Positions 46,050 to 56,885 of a DNA stretch of 64,000 bases are shown here, one piece after another. Origin of the DNA: Voacanga thouarsii (lineage: Eukaryota; Streptophyta; Magnoliopsida; Gentianales; Apocynaceae). Positions within the stretch are counted from its first letter, which is position 1, and each line of letters opens with the position of its first letter. A program made the position numbers and the translations under genes. The stretch lies in assembly GCA_026120185.1 (NCBI GenBank), contig JANUWF010001813.1:1665501-1729500 (forward strand), written 5' to 3'. The notes under the pieces were generated by a model. The model made no database searches. It saw only the letters and a program-made list of their open reading frames with translations, and was not told the origin of the DNA.

Positions 46050-48257
46050 TCTAACCGAATGGGTTGATCAACCATCAACCATGATCGTTTGTTTCGTTGG
46101 ACCATTTAAGACATTCCATCGCGCGTGGACCTTCTTTTGTCTTCTTCAAAGTACTCAACAATCAAGTATTCATTCTTAAATCTCTCTTATTAAATTCTGA
46201 AATCATGTCTCTTAGGTGTTGATAGGGAGATGGAATATGATTGGGAGATTGAGTATATGCATAAAGGGATTGGGGTTAGGACATGATGATTGTTGTATAT
46301 GACTAGGATATATGTATTTTCCTTTCAAATCAATGTATGTTCTTCATGCTTAATGAATTTTATGGATGTTTGAAGCATGATTAGATATTATGACACCAAA
46401 GGTGATTAGGCTTTTATGTTCTTATTGTTCCACGGAAACCATGATTGATGATTATGCTTAGTAGGATTTTGGCCATGTGATGGTCTGAGATAGTTCAAGT
46501 GTATGTTCATGAATGGATTAATTTATTGTTTGATGATGGAGAATGTGATCATGAATCTTTTCTAGCACTAGGAAAATCATGATAATAGATTATTTTCTTA
46601 TTAATTCTAGGGTATATTCATTAACAAAATTTATCACAAAAAACCTAGAATTACTGCTATATTTTCCTTCAAAATTCGAAACACTAGGGGATTTGGATTA
46701 GAATATTTAATTAGACTATTAATATTTTTATTATACAAAAATTTAATAAAATTCATTTATTCTTAATTTTATTTATTATTAACTAATTATTATCTATTAA
46801 AAAATTATTTAATTTATTATTTATTTATAATAAAGCTATTTTTAAATTATCATTTATTAAAATTATTTAGGACTTAATATTATTTAAAATTCAAACCTTG
46901 GTTTATTTATTAATAATAACACTCAAGAATTATTATTTGAGTCTATAATTTATTAATAATTATTTTAGAACCCCTAGTTATTTTAACTTATCAAACTAGA
47001 CTTATTTTATAAAATTCTTTAGCATCTAGCCTTAAAAGCTTAGGACATTAAGGTCATGGTTAATCATGGTTGTAACTAGTTGAGCTAAGAATTATTTATG
47101 TAAGGCAGGTATAGCTTGAATGTGACCTTATGTTTTTTGTTTACCCCAGGCGGGGTTAGGTCAGCCTTGGAAAACGTTTGAGTTGAGCAAGCAAAGAATT
47201 AGGTAAGCTCCTGCATGGAGTTTTGTGAAAACCAAAAGTTATTGTGGCAGGCAAATGCAATTGTATGGACATTTATTTGTAAAGGCAATTAAGGACTGTT
47301 TTCCCTTTTTATTTCAGTCAAGCAAATCAGTTGAAAATTGAACAAGCAGTTTTACACAAATCTAAACTTTTTCTAAAACCCAACTTGACTAGACTTTTGG
47401 AAACCCTTAATTGCTATTTTCAAATAAAGCAAAGTTTGATCAATTTTCTTCCAAGTGGAACAATCAACGTTGAGTACTCAATAAGGGTAGACCATCAGGA
47501 CTAGTCTTTGAAGGGTTAGGGTAAGTCTCTCAGTAGGTGGCCACCTCTGAGGGGTGAGTCCTTCCTGGATAGGATGCCAGTCCGGTAGGTCGTACCGGTC
47601 CAAGCTAGCAAGTTCCAGTCATGTGGACTGTGTTCCGGAGTGGACAACCGGTAAGTTTGGGTGTAGAGATGGAAGAGTATCTCACCCGGTAGGCTGTACA
47701 CCTACCTTTTGTCAGCTTGCACAAAGTGTGGCATTCTGACTGTTATTTAGTCATGAGGCCCAACGTGTGGTAACCCATGGCTACCCATTTGAGTGGTTGT
47801 ATTTATTGTGCACATGTATGGTTTGAAAAGCGAAACACCACTCTTTATTTTCGGCATTTATTTACTGCTTGCCAGCACTTTTCCTTATGAAACTTTTACA
47901 ACCTGCATACATGAATTATTTTACTTGAAACACTCAAAGCACACACGGGCTTACTGAGATTTTTATCTCACCACCTTTTATGCCATATTTTCAGGAAGAT
48001 CCTGCTGTGGAGGTCATTAGCTAGATTGTTGCCTATGCTTGAAGACTCATGTTATTTACTTTAAGTGTTGTTTGAGAGATTGTTGCAAACAATTTATTTT
48101 GAATTTGTTTCAGTACTTATCTTTTGGGTTGTAATAAGTTTAAATTTTAAAGTCTTTATTTTATTTTATTTTTATGTAACCTAGTTATAAAGACCCCTTG
48201 TCCTCTGGACGGGGCGACATCCCCGGCCCTGATGGGCCTAGGTAGTGGGGTGTTACA
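44085..48257 (+). repeat. Gypsy-3 3' LTR, 4173 bp
   Basis: TGTGAAACCCCACC to GGGTGTTACA. It carries a tRNA-like A box (TAGTGGTTAGAGC, 44342-44354) and B box (GAGTTCAAATCCC, 44380-44392), a CT microsatellite, TTGAGTACTCAA (47470-47481) and the terminal GGGGCGACATCCCC block. Non-coding. Confidence 0.93.
45989..46047 (+). repeat. (CT)n microsatellite in Gypsy-3 LTR
   Basis: About 29 CT units at the position equivalent to the tracts in the other long gypsy LTRs. Confidence 0.95.
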
Positions 48258-48508
48258 TGATGAGATTCCCAGTCTCATCAATAGGTTAAGAACAAATGTT
48301 TATGTGTTAAATAACCCGTGATCCATACCTTATTGTGAAAGACCACCATTCACATGAACCACTCATTTAAACACAATGGGTCTATTCCAAACGAAAATTG
48401 TGCATAAACAAAAAGTAAATTCACAAACAATTTCTGAAAATAAGTTCTTTTATTAAAATATTCGATTTTACATCAGAAAGCTAGTCTAAGAGGGCATACA
48501 ATCCAACA
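48258..48508 (-). repeat. Copia 5' LTR, outer fragment
   Basis: Collinear with the last 250 bases (about 35733-35982) of the 3' LTR and ending ATCCAACA, followed by the CTAAC duplication. It is the true 5' start of the copia element. Confidence 0.92.
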
Positions 48509-48808
48509 CTAACTTGTGGCACAATATAATACCTATTGAGACCACCTATTATGTTATATTAACATAAAGTTAAGGACGCTTTTAGTGATGCAAAAAAAGC
48601 GTCACAATAAAAGCCCTATTCTGACACCAGAATGTGTCATGTTAGACGTACTTTAGTAACACTTTACGTGACTCTTTTATGCATTAGAGCACCTATTGTG
48701 ATGCAATTTTGGACGACGCCACGGCGAAGCATCAGCAGGCCAAAAATGTCAGGAAAGCCTACTTTAGCGACAGAATTTTGCGTCACTATAGCCTATTTTT
48801 CTTTTGTG
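48509..48808 (+). repeat. CACTA right subterminal region and terminus
   Basis: Contains GTGATGC, GCGTCAC, GTGTCATGTTAG and GCGACAGAATTTTGCGTCAC-type words, many as inverted pairs. It ends in TTTTTCTTTTGTG, close to the reverse complement of the canonical CACTACAAGAAAA. The region continues 33624-33956 once the copia element is removed. Confidence 0.7.
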
Positions 48809-48889
48809 CACCGTTCTAAAAGAACATTCAAAGATGTTTGACAGCTTCAATGCCATGTAGTTAGAAATTTGATCCAAAATGGATGTTTC

Positions 48890-49639
48890 TTATTCAGGAA
48901 CAATGATTAGATTTCTATATTCATATACTAATTTAGGCTTGAAGGATGGAACAGGGGAGATGAGGACTTTAGTTCTACAGTCATCTGGATAATTTGGATG
49001 GAACAAAGGGGATATTGCTAAGAATGCCATCCTTATGTGTCCATGCTTACAAAGTTCTGTGTTAATCATATGACTGCAAATATGTTCCAACTGTCTTAAA
49101 TGAGTCAAAAATCTTTTTGTAAAGGCCTATCTTTTTTCTGGAATATATGCCCTGCAAAGCATTCCGTGATCCATTAAATTTTTGAGTGATACGTCTAATC
49201 CTAACATTTTCTTATCCTGCCATTTTTCTAAATCAATCACCGCTCTGATAAAGGTAAAGTTTTTTACTTTTTCTGTGTCATTTCTATATCTAATGACATT
49301 AAAACTTAGACCTCTATATTGTGGCACTAGTTTAGAACAATTTTTTTTGAACAGATCTTGAGGAGCTAACTGTTCACTCATCCTATTTGCTAACACAAAA
49401 CGATAAATGTGGATTTTGACTTTGTCAATTTTTCTGGGAATTTTTTCCCATTTATCTTCTTCTTCTCTCAACTGTCTTTCCACATAATCTCTCATTTCTT
49501 GTGCTAGCACTATTGATTCCTCACTTATTTTTTCTTTTCCTTTGAGACTAATTTTCAACATTTGGACTTGATTCTCAAGATCAGAAATGGCTTTTGGAGT
49601 TTGAGGTTTCAATATGGGTTGGATTGAGTTTTGGACCAA
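48890..49639 (-). pseudogene. Pararetrovirus frame downstream of RT, function uncertain
   Basis: Two adjoining minus-strand open stretches (49639-49127 and 49108-48890) in one frame, separated by a stop. The first part is charged and probably coiled (DLENQVQMLKISLKGKEK). The later part has LKNLMDHGMLCRAYIPEK. Position after RT/RNase H suggests the inclusion-body/transactivator frame of caulimovirids, but I do not recognise a diagnostic motif. A gene of a different element is possible. Confidence 0.4.
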
Positions 49640-50129
49640 AATTGCAGATTATTGATGGATTATTTGGTCTTTCTTTGAACAGAGATCATTCAAGAAGTAT
49701 AAATGTCCTAAAAGCGCTTTTAACATGAGAGGATACTGCTTGTGATTTTTGAATTTCCAAAGATTGTCCAGAAGGCACTGCTGCTCTATTCGAACTGGGA
49801 AATTCGAACTAAATTTCTGAGGGAGTTGTTTTAGAATATAAAGTCCAATTGGGATTTTATTTGGGCCTATTATCCTATTCTCAGAGTTATCTATTCTAAT
49901 TGGGCTCGATGGACTTCCTTCTTATTGGGCCATCTGCACAAACAACAATCATGTTTAGAAGAAAAGCTATTTAGATCTTTAAATATCTACAAATTTCTAT
50001 ACTTGGGCTCCGAGTAATGAAATTGATACCCAGAATAGCTTTGAATACTATACTATTTCTTTCAGAGTTAAGCCCTGACAAGATATATTGTTGGGCTAAT
50101 CCCAACCTACATTTTTAAACTATGGGCCT
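49640..50129 (-). other. Spacer between pararetrovirus frames, broken
   Basis: Minus-strand translation is full of stops. It probably holds decayed coding sequence between RNase H and the downstream frame. No separate feature is seen. Confidence 0.4.
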
Positions 50130-51740
50130 GATAACCAATCTGCCGAGTTGGTCAGCCCAATAGTTTTAATCAGAACGGATGTATTCTATCACATCCTTAA
50201 ATCCATTTCCAATAAGAAAATCTCCAAAACCAAGCCATCTGTTAACAAATAATTTAGAATGAGACATTTTATTGTAAAAAGATACTATAGATTTGCAATT
50301 TGTTCTTAATGTAAATTCTCGTGTAGGATTTCATAGATAAATAGAGAATTTCTTTAAAAGAAATATACATGTTAGAATTTCAGCATCTGTATTGGTTACC
50401 TTACTTTTATACAAACCGCTGCAATAACTACTTATTTTTTCATTAGCGTGCATATCTTTTTTAAACGGTTTCTATTTTAAAACTCCTCCCCATCCATTTA
50501 GACTTCCATCTACTTCTACTACCATATATGCATCTGGGGGTGGTAGTTCTAAAGGTGGTAATATCTTAATTGCTTCTTTTATTTTGTTAACTAATTTTAG
50601 ATCTTGGTCATTAAATTTTCTTTGACCATGGGATCTAGTTTTGGCATAAAGAGGCACTACTAATTTTCTAAAATTAGGAATATAAGTCCTACAATAATTT
50701 AATAAACCTAAAAAAGATTGAAGGGATTTTAAGTTAGAGAAATCCACTTCTTTTTCTAGGATTACTTTGGCAATATGATCCATTAACTTGATTTGTCCTT
50801 TGCCATTTATAAATCCTAGGAATTCTATCTGATACTTTCCTAAAGACATTTTCTTCTTTGAAAGTATAAGACCATGTTGAATACATAAATCAAAGAACCT
50901 TTTTAAATGGTTTATTTGTTCTTTCCTACTTTTACTAAATATTAATATGTCATCTATGTAACATCCTATAAATGGAATTTCTTTGAAGATATTATCCATT
51001 TTTCTTTGGAAAACAGACGGTGCATTTTTCAATCTAAAAGGCATTACTAACCATTCAAAATGGCCACTAGGAACTGTAAATGCTGTCCATGGAATACTAT
51101 CTTCATGCATTACTATTTGTCAAAATCCTAACTTAAGATCAAACTTTGAGTAAATAAAACTATCTTTTACTCCTAATATTAAAAGTTCTTTATCATGGAT
51201 AATATAACTATCTTCAATTGTATTGTCATTCAGTCTTTTATAGTTATATACCATTCCACTTTTACCCCTGACAATTTCACTATGTGTCCTGACTATGAAG
51301 GTAGGAGTTCTATGTGGACTATAGCTCTTTCTAATTATTCCTATTCCAACAATTCCTTAGTGTGCATGTTGGCTTCTTCAAAATCCTTGGGATTGTATTT
51401 CATAGGTTTATCCTTAATTATTATTTCAAGATTTATTATTTCTAATTTGCAGAGTACTTTATTTTTCTGCCAATGTTCTAAAGGATTTTCTCCTATGATC
51501 TTAATTTTTTTCTAATTGTTGTAATAGGGTCTCTATATTCTATTTTTCACTAGCTATTTCTCCTAAATTAAAATTTATTTTATTTGAATAATTTAATTCT
51601 GAGAAATCAAATTGTTCAAACATTTCAATTTCAGGCATATCTATTTCAACAGTATTTTCTTGCACAATTTCTGATGGTTGAATTGGATCAAATAAAAGAT
51701 TGAGTTCTCTATTTGTTATTTCTTAACTTGGTTGCAAAAG
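50130..51740 (-). pseudogene. Pararetrovirus reverse transcriptase and RNase H (broken)
   Basis: An open stretch (51110-50472) covers the RT palm with YIDDILIF as catalytic box and QSFLGLLNYCRTYIPN in the connection. RNase H opens with VEVDGSLNGWGG and continues past a stop at 50472 to about 50130 (ADQLGRL). Upstream (51110-51740) the RT N-terminal part and a possible end of the preceding domain are recognisable through several stops, one within the FDLK-containing motif. One RNase H Asp position appears as Asn (RTNCKS). It is not functional. Confidence 0.8.
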
Positions 51741-52579
51741 GGTTAATTGTAAAGAACTTGAGTAATTAAAGATTAGTTGATGATTGCTAGAATATAGCAT
51801 CATTGGCTAATTTCATACTTTAAATCACCTAGAATATAGGGATTTATGTGATGATTAATTTTAATGCATCTTTTGGATAAATTATTTGAGACAGAATATG
51901 TTCACTAATTTAGCTAAAGGGTTGTGATTCTATGGATTGCAAACGAAGTGAATCTATTTGAATTTCTTCATAATGCCAAGATAATAATTGATTGTGATAA
52001 TTTTTAAGTAATTCATTGCCATATCTTCAAAAATATTTGTCTAATTGCATATTCTTGCATCCTTAAGTTATGTATATTTTTATTTATTTTTCTTTTTATT
52101 CTCTTATCACTTTATTGGGTCGGTTAAACAATGAATAAAAAGTAACTTATGGTAATTGTTCTTTGAGGATCAATACTTGTTAAGTCCCTATACTATGCTT
52201 GCGATGAGTATACTTACTCATAAGTGTAATTTTGAGATTAATGTTTTAATTCAAACTTAGCTAGGGATGGACTTAAAATTGTATGATTTTTATACACCCA
52301 AATCGTAACACATTAATCTTCTCTTGGACGCAAACTTTTGTTGTCTAATTTTTTGAGCTGACTATGATTGATTTAACTGGAATGTAGATTCTCATGATCT
52401 GCACAAATGTGATTTTTCCACATATATTTAAACGTATATAGAATAAGGTAGTTGTTACATGTAAATGTACATGGTATGTAACATCATAATCAAGCATCAC
52501 AAATGCAAAATTTTGTGGATTTGCAACAAATATATTATATAACAATTATATGTTAAAACTATAAATAAACTTTATGTAC
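51741..52579. other. AT-rich spacer, no gene
   Basis: Lies between the pararetrovirus and the Helitron helicase end. I looked for a Helitron 3' terminus (hairpin plus CTRR) on the minus strand and found none convincing. No other feature. Confidence 0.5.
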
Positions 52580-53924
52580 TATAGGTTTTTTGAGTGGTTT
52601 GTGAAAGAAAAAAGACTTCTGGGTAAACAACATTTTTTGTTTGCTTTATTTTACCAGTCTCTACAAATGTTGGTGGAACAATTAATACTTTAACATCTGC
52701 TAATCATTTTGCGCGTGAGATATCAACATAAAGCTGACCATGAGAAAAGATTGGTTCTTACAAATATATCCCGACAAAATCTAATGTCTATCCTTGAGCC
52801 TTGCTGATTGTTATTACAAAGCACAACTAAATAGGAAATTGTGTTTGTTTGAATGGGATACCCCGTTTATCATCATCTTTTGATTGTAGTAGTATAGGAT
52901 GCAAAATAATAGGTTTCATATAATGCCACAGCAATTTCAGCGTAGATAACATGTGCTTTCAATTCCCTGCAAATAAGACGTGTTCAGTTGCATAGGCCTT
53001 CTGTTGGATCAGTATTGCTCAACAACATGATTGGACAATTTTTCTTTAATCTCAACTTATGAGGAGGCAAACCATTTAGTTGAAGACTATTCAAGAAATC
53101 CTTATAGTCAGCTTAATGCACTAGATTAATCGTCTTGTCACTACTTGTGTAGATCTTGAAGTTCCAGGGAATCTCTCAATCATTAAATCATTAATATCAT
53201 CAAAACAAGTATTTTTTTAGTGTTAATAATGTTCTTTTCATAACTTATCTTGGATCATAATCAAATTGAGATAAGTCTAGAAACACAAATTCTACAAGTG
53301 CAAGTAAAGATGTTTCTTTACTATCAAATGGAATTATCATCTGTGGTGGCAGATTGATGTTGTCATTCAAATCAACATCTTCTATACCGTCTCCAATTCT
53401 TAAAAAATAAGAATTAAATGTAGGATCATCAATTGCTCATATATTCTAAGTAAGTTTAACTTTCTTCAAAAGTAGCCATATATACGAGCATCACAAACTG
53501 CTTGCAATTACCAATTCCTTAGATGCTTTTGGTATCACAAGTAGTACTTGACAAAAGTCACCTCCAAAAACAACTACCTTTCCACCGAAAAGTATCCAAT
53601 GATATCTTGCAACGTAGTATCAAAGTTTTCAATCGCTTCTTTTTTTTGCCATTAGAGCTTCATCCCAAATTATGAGCTTGGCTTCTTGAATTAGTTTTGC
53701 AGTGCTACTTTGCTTGCTCAATTAGCATCCCTTAATGTCGTTGCCATCTAATGGAATCTTAAAGCGTGAATGAGTTGTGTAGCCATCAGGTAGCAAAGGG
53801 GCTGCTACTCCAAATATTGCTATAGCAATGTCGATTGCTATAAAACCTTTTGAACTAATAGAAGCTAATAAGGATTTATTAAGGAATGTTTTTCTTGTAC
53901 CCTCTGGTACATCAATGAAGAATG
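52580..53924 (-). pseudogene. Helitron PIF1-like helicase, main part (broken)
   Basis: Starts on the minus strand next to the TSD GAATG with a Walker A region in which the usual GPGGTGKT is VPEGTRKT. It continues with a Walker B region (LIIWDEALMAKKEA) and DFCQV-type, [10 protein letters not shown] and ITISKAQG-type motifs, and ends with GIYL...EPIFSHGQLYVDISRAK and KVLIVPPTF. Many frameshifts and stops. The altered Walker A residues alone would impair ATP binding. Confidence 0.8.
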
Positions 53925-55989
53925 TGTTGGATTGTATGCCCTCTTAGACTAGGATTCTGATGTAAAATCGAATATTTTAATAAAAGAATTTATTTTCAGA
54001 AATTGTTTGTGAATATATTTTTTGTTTGTGCACAATTTTCGTTTGGAACAGACCCATGGTGTTTAAATAAGTGATCTATGTGAATGGTGGTCTTTCAAAG
54101 TGAGGTATGGATCATGGGTTATTTAACACATAAACATTTGTCCTTAACCTATTGATGAGAATGGGAATCTCATTATGTTTAGGTTATTATGTTATGAATT
54201 TCAAATGGGGAATGGCTTACCTTTAGCCAGTGAGTAGTCCACTCACTTCATGACATAAGCGTATTACGAATACGTAGGATATGACCTATAGTAGTGGTTT
54301 CTAAAAGTACTATATGATAGAAACCTAGACTACTACCGCTACAGTGTGGACTAATGCTCTACGACTTGAGTATGAGTTGGTGGTTTGACGAAGCTGGAAG
54401 CATATGCTTTGATATGCTATAGTTGAGGTTCTATAGTAGAACCAATATACTTGTGTATTGGGTATATGTAACTAGATAGTTAAGACAGACTTGTACAAGA
54501 TAGTTTCTACAATATATCGCCCCTTGTGGTTGTCTGAATGGTCTAAAATGTCCAGGGTCCTGGGAAACATGACTCGAATGTTTGCTTTAGGGTAGCTCCC
54601 TTGGAAAGCAGAAACACTCCAGGAAGTCGTTGATCATTGGACTAGAAGCCTAAGGATGGTAGAGGTCATTTAGAGGGGTGTTAGTACACTTCTTCCTCTC
54701 TAAATGTACGGCGATATGTAGAGGGGTATTTTAGTCATTTCACCTGTAGGTCAGAGACTTTGCTAATGTAGCATTATCCTTGGGGTCAATATTTTCTTAT
54801 GGTGATATAAGGAAATATTTAAAATGAAAAATACAACTATTTATATAGCATGGGTTTTTTGGTCATTTTAACAGCCAAGACGATGTGTCTTTTTGGTCCT
54901 CGGAATAGCCCATAAGTCCTGATTAATTTTGGGTTGAGGAATTGATCTCAGTTTAAGAGGATTTTATTTTATTTTATTTTATTTTATTCAGGATATCTAA
55001 TTTATTATTAGACTGGAATAAAATAAATAAATAAATAAAATAAAATTAGCAGTTGAGAGAAATTAATTTTCTGGTTTATTTGGTTAATTAATTATTCAGG
55101 GCTTAGGTCCAGTTTGAATAATTAGGAAATTAACCTGAGCTTAAACTAAGGGGAAATAATTAATGATTAATTATTTATTGGGTAATTTATATAAGCCCAG
55201 GAAATAAATAATTAAAGATTAATTATTTTGGTTCATTTGAGCTCATTAATTATTTATTGGGTTATTTCTATAAGCCTAGAAAATAAATAATTAATGTTTA
55301 TTATTTTGGGCCTTTTGGGTCCAAGAAAAATAATAAATATTATTTCGGCCCAATAGCTTGGACCGTAGGGTTTTTTTCAGATACGGTTCAGATGAGTTTA
55401 AGGTTAAGCCAAACTTATTCTTAGGATAACATCTGGGTGTTTGAAATATGATATCCCGGGGATATGTTTATCAGATATTAGAGACCTAGTTTTGGCTAGC
55501 AATAAAACAAGACTCTGGTAGATAGAAAACCCAAAATTTCCCTAGCTTTTCTCTCTAGCCTCACGTAGGACTTCCAGAGCTCTCTCTGTTGACAAAATCT
55601 CTCTCTTTTGTGAGTTTTGTGCAGCCTCTTCTTCTTGTTTCTTTGCTAACTAATAGCAAGAGAATCAAGGAGATTTAAGACCATTCTTCTTCACTGTTGT
55701 GTTCACCGACTAGAAGTTGGGCAGTGGCATATTCTGAGAACTGAAAAGCTTAGCGTTCATGCAAACAAAGCGAAGTAGGAGGCTAGCAGATTATCAACCG
55801 GAAGCTTCTTCAAGTCGGCAAGGCGAAGCTATTCCTGTCATTCAATCCACTCCTACTTAACCTAGTAGGTTTAAAGCACGCAAAGGTATGATCTTAATGC
55901 TTCTGTGCGGCCATTAAGGCTTGTGTTTTTTTTTTCTCTCTCTATTTTTTTTCCCGTGAAGCATGCTCCCCTATTTTTCCTTGCCTTCA
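53925..55989 (+). repeat. Solo copia LTR-3, 2065 bp, in Helitron helicase
   Basis: TGTTGGATTGTATGCC to CCTTCA, flanked by GAATG at 53920-53924 and 55990-55994. It is the same LTR family as the copia element at 33957-48508, opposite in orientation to the other copies. No internal region. Confidence 0.93.
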
Positions 55990-56885
55990 GAATGTAGTTT
56001 TTTCATCATGGATTGCAATTGAGATGATTTTTTCAAAAGCCATTCTTTGCTCTGGATTCAACTTTGATTCATTTGAAAGATCATCTTCGCTTATTAGGTT
56101 GTTCTTTTCACTTCTAAACTCTCTTGTCAATCTTTCTACATAAGACATTCTTATTAGAAATAGAACTAATCCAAAATCGATGATGGACTTTCCCATAGAT
56201 TGCAAATAATGCTCTATATCTTCAATAAACTTTCTTCGAATTTCTTCCCTCATAAGACCCATGATTTGTTGTGAGTACAAGAAATCTTAACTTAAATGTT
56301 GCTCCAACTTTTCTCATAAGTTTTTTGGATTTGCTGGAGCACAATAACTAAAAATCATTGAGAAGAATTGCCTAAATGTCGCTGGCATTTGGAATTTTGT
56401 AGATTCTTCGACGCGGAGTTCAATGTCACTGTCTAGATGAATAGGCCTCTATCATATGCTACTTCTCTAAATATGAGTAAAACTTTCCCATTTGTTGTTA
56501 GGAGGTCTTCAAAAGATGTTAGCCCTCGACCATGAGACAGTAATAATCTCAAATTGTATCTTTTACCTTATGTTGGTGATATTGTAATCATTCTTCCAAT
56601 AACCCAACATCTTTGTCTCTCATTCCAAATTTTATCTTTTTCAGACCAAAAAAAGTGCTCAGGGAATTCTTTGTACAGACAATTTAAATTCGTTACCTTA
56701 GTATTGGAGTTTTTCATTGTAAATAATTCCATGAGCATCGTACTTGTTATGTTTGGATTCTTCAAGAGATTTCTAATGTTAGTGTTCTAGTCAAATGTGA
56801 CAAGATAGTTGTTAGGCAAATGGATTTGTAATGTTATCACCTCATGTGTCATTTCACTCAAAATGAATCCATATAACCTCCACTC
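55990..56885 (-). pseudogene. Helitron Rep-helicase linker and helicase start (broken)
   Basis: Minus-strand pieces: GFILSEMTHEVITLQIHLPN (about 56870-56810), LYKEFPEHFFW...GRMITISP (56680-56570) and the start of the helicase, LNPEQRMAFEKIISIAIHD (56070-56010). The order matches plant Helitron proteins. Several stops lie between the pieces. Confidence 0.8.

Larger units (their letters stand above)
42232..48257 (+). mobile_element. Gypsy-3, truncated Tekay/Del-like chromovirus in copia 5' LTR
   Basis: Only the end of RNase H, integrase, chromodomain, polypurine tract and a complete 3' LTR remain. The 5' LTR, gag, protease and RT are gone, together with about 1.2 kb of the copia LTR. The right edge is the true LTR end (TGTTACA at 48257); the left edge is a deletion junction. 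Confidence 0.92.
33957..48508 (-). mobile_element. Ty1/copia element, full insertion with nested Gypsy-3
   Basis: Perfect CTAAC duplications at 33952-33956 and 48509-48513 enclose, on the minus strand, a split 5' LTR (48258-48508 and 41637-42231), a primer site (41621-41633), leader, gag-pol, a polypurine tract and a 3' LTR (33957-35982). Integrase precedes RT, which is the copia order. The 5' LTR has lost about 1.2 kb where Gypsy-3 sits. I cannot assign the lineage firmly; 2-kb LTRs beginning TGTTGGATTGTATGCC recall Angela/BARE-type elements. Confidence 0.92.
19468..48808 (+). mobile_element. CACTA (En/Spm-type) transposon, right part, heavily interrupted
   Basis: Its own DNA is at 19468-24132, 26147-29359, 33624-33956 and 48509-48808; the rest is inserted retroelement sequence. 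A TNP2-type transposase remnant and a second CACTA-type protein both point rightward. The right end near 48808 reads TTTTTCTTTTGTG, a degenerate form of the CACTA terminal inverted repeat. It is preceded by subterminal motifs around GTGACGC/GCGTCAC and TGTCATATTAG. The left end is outside the window, so the 3-bp TSD cannot be tested. Confidence 0.82.
48809..51740 (-). mobile_element. Endogenous pararetrovirus (Caulimoviridae-like) fragments
   Basis: On the minus strand, RT and RNase H are followed by a further frame, an order seen in some plant pararetroviruses. All frames carry stops, so this is a fossil and not an infectious copy. Plant viral DNA of this kind lies in nuclear chromosomes without its own integrase. 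The RT has the FTVPSGHFEWLVMPF type N-terminal signature, unlike the gypsy RTs here. The left side abuts the CACTA terminus. Confidence 0.75.

Noticed and set aside
51741..52579. Helitron 3' terminus
   Set aside because: No hairpin followed by CTRR could be identified on the minus strand with confidence.
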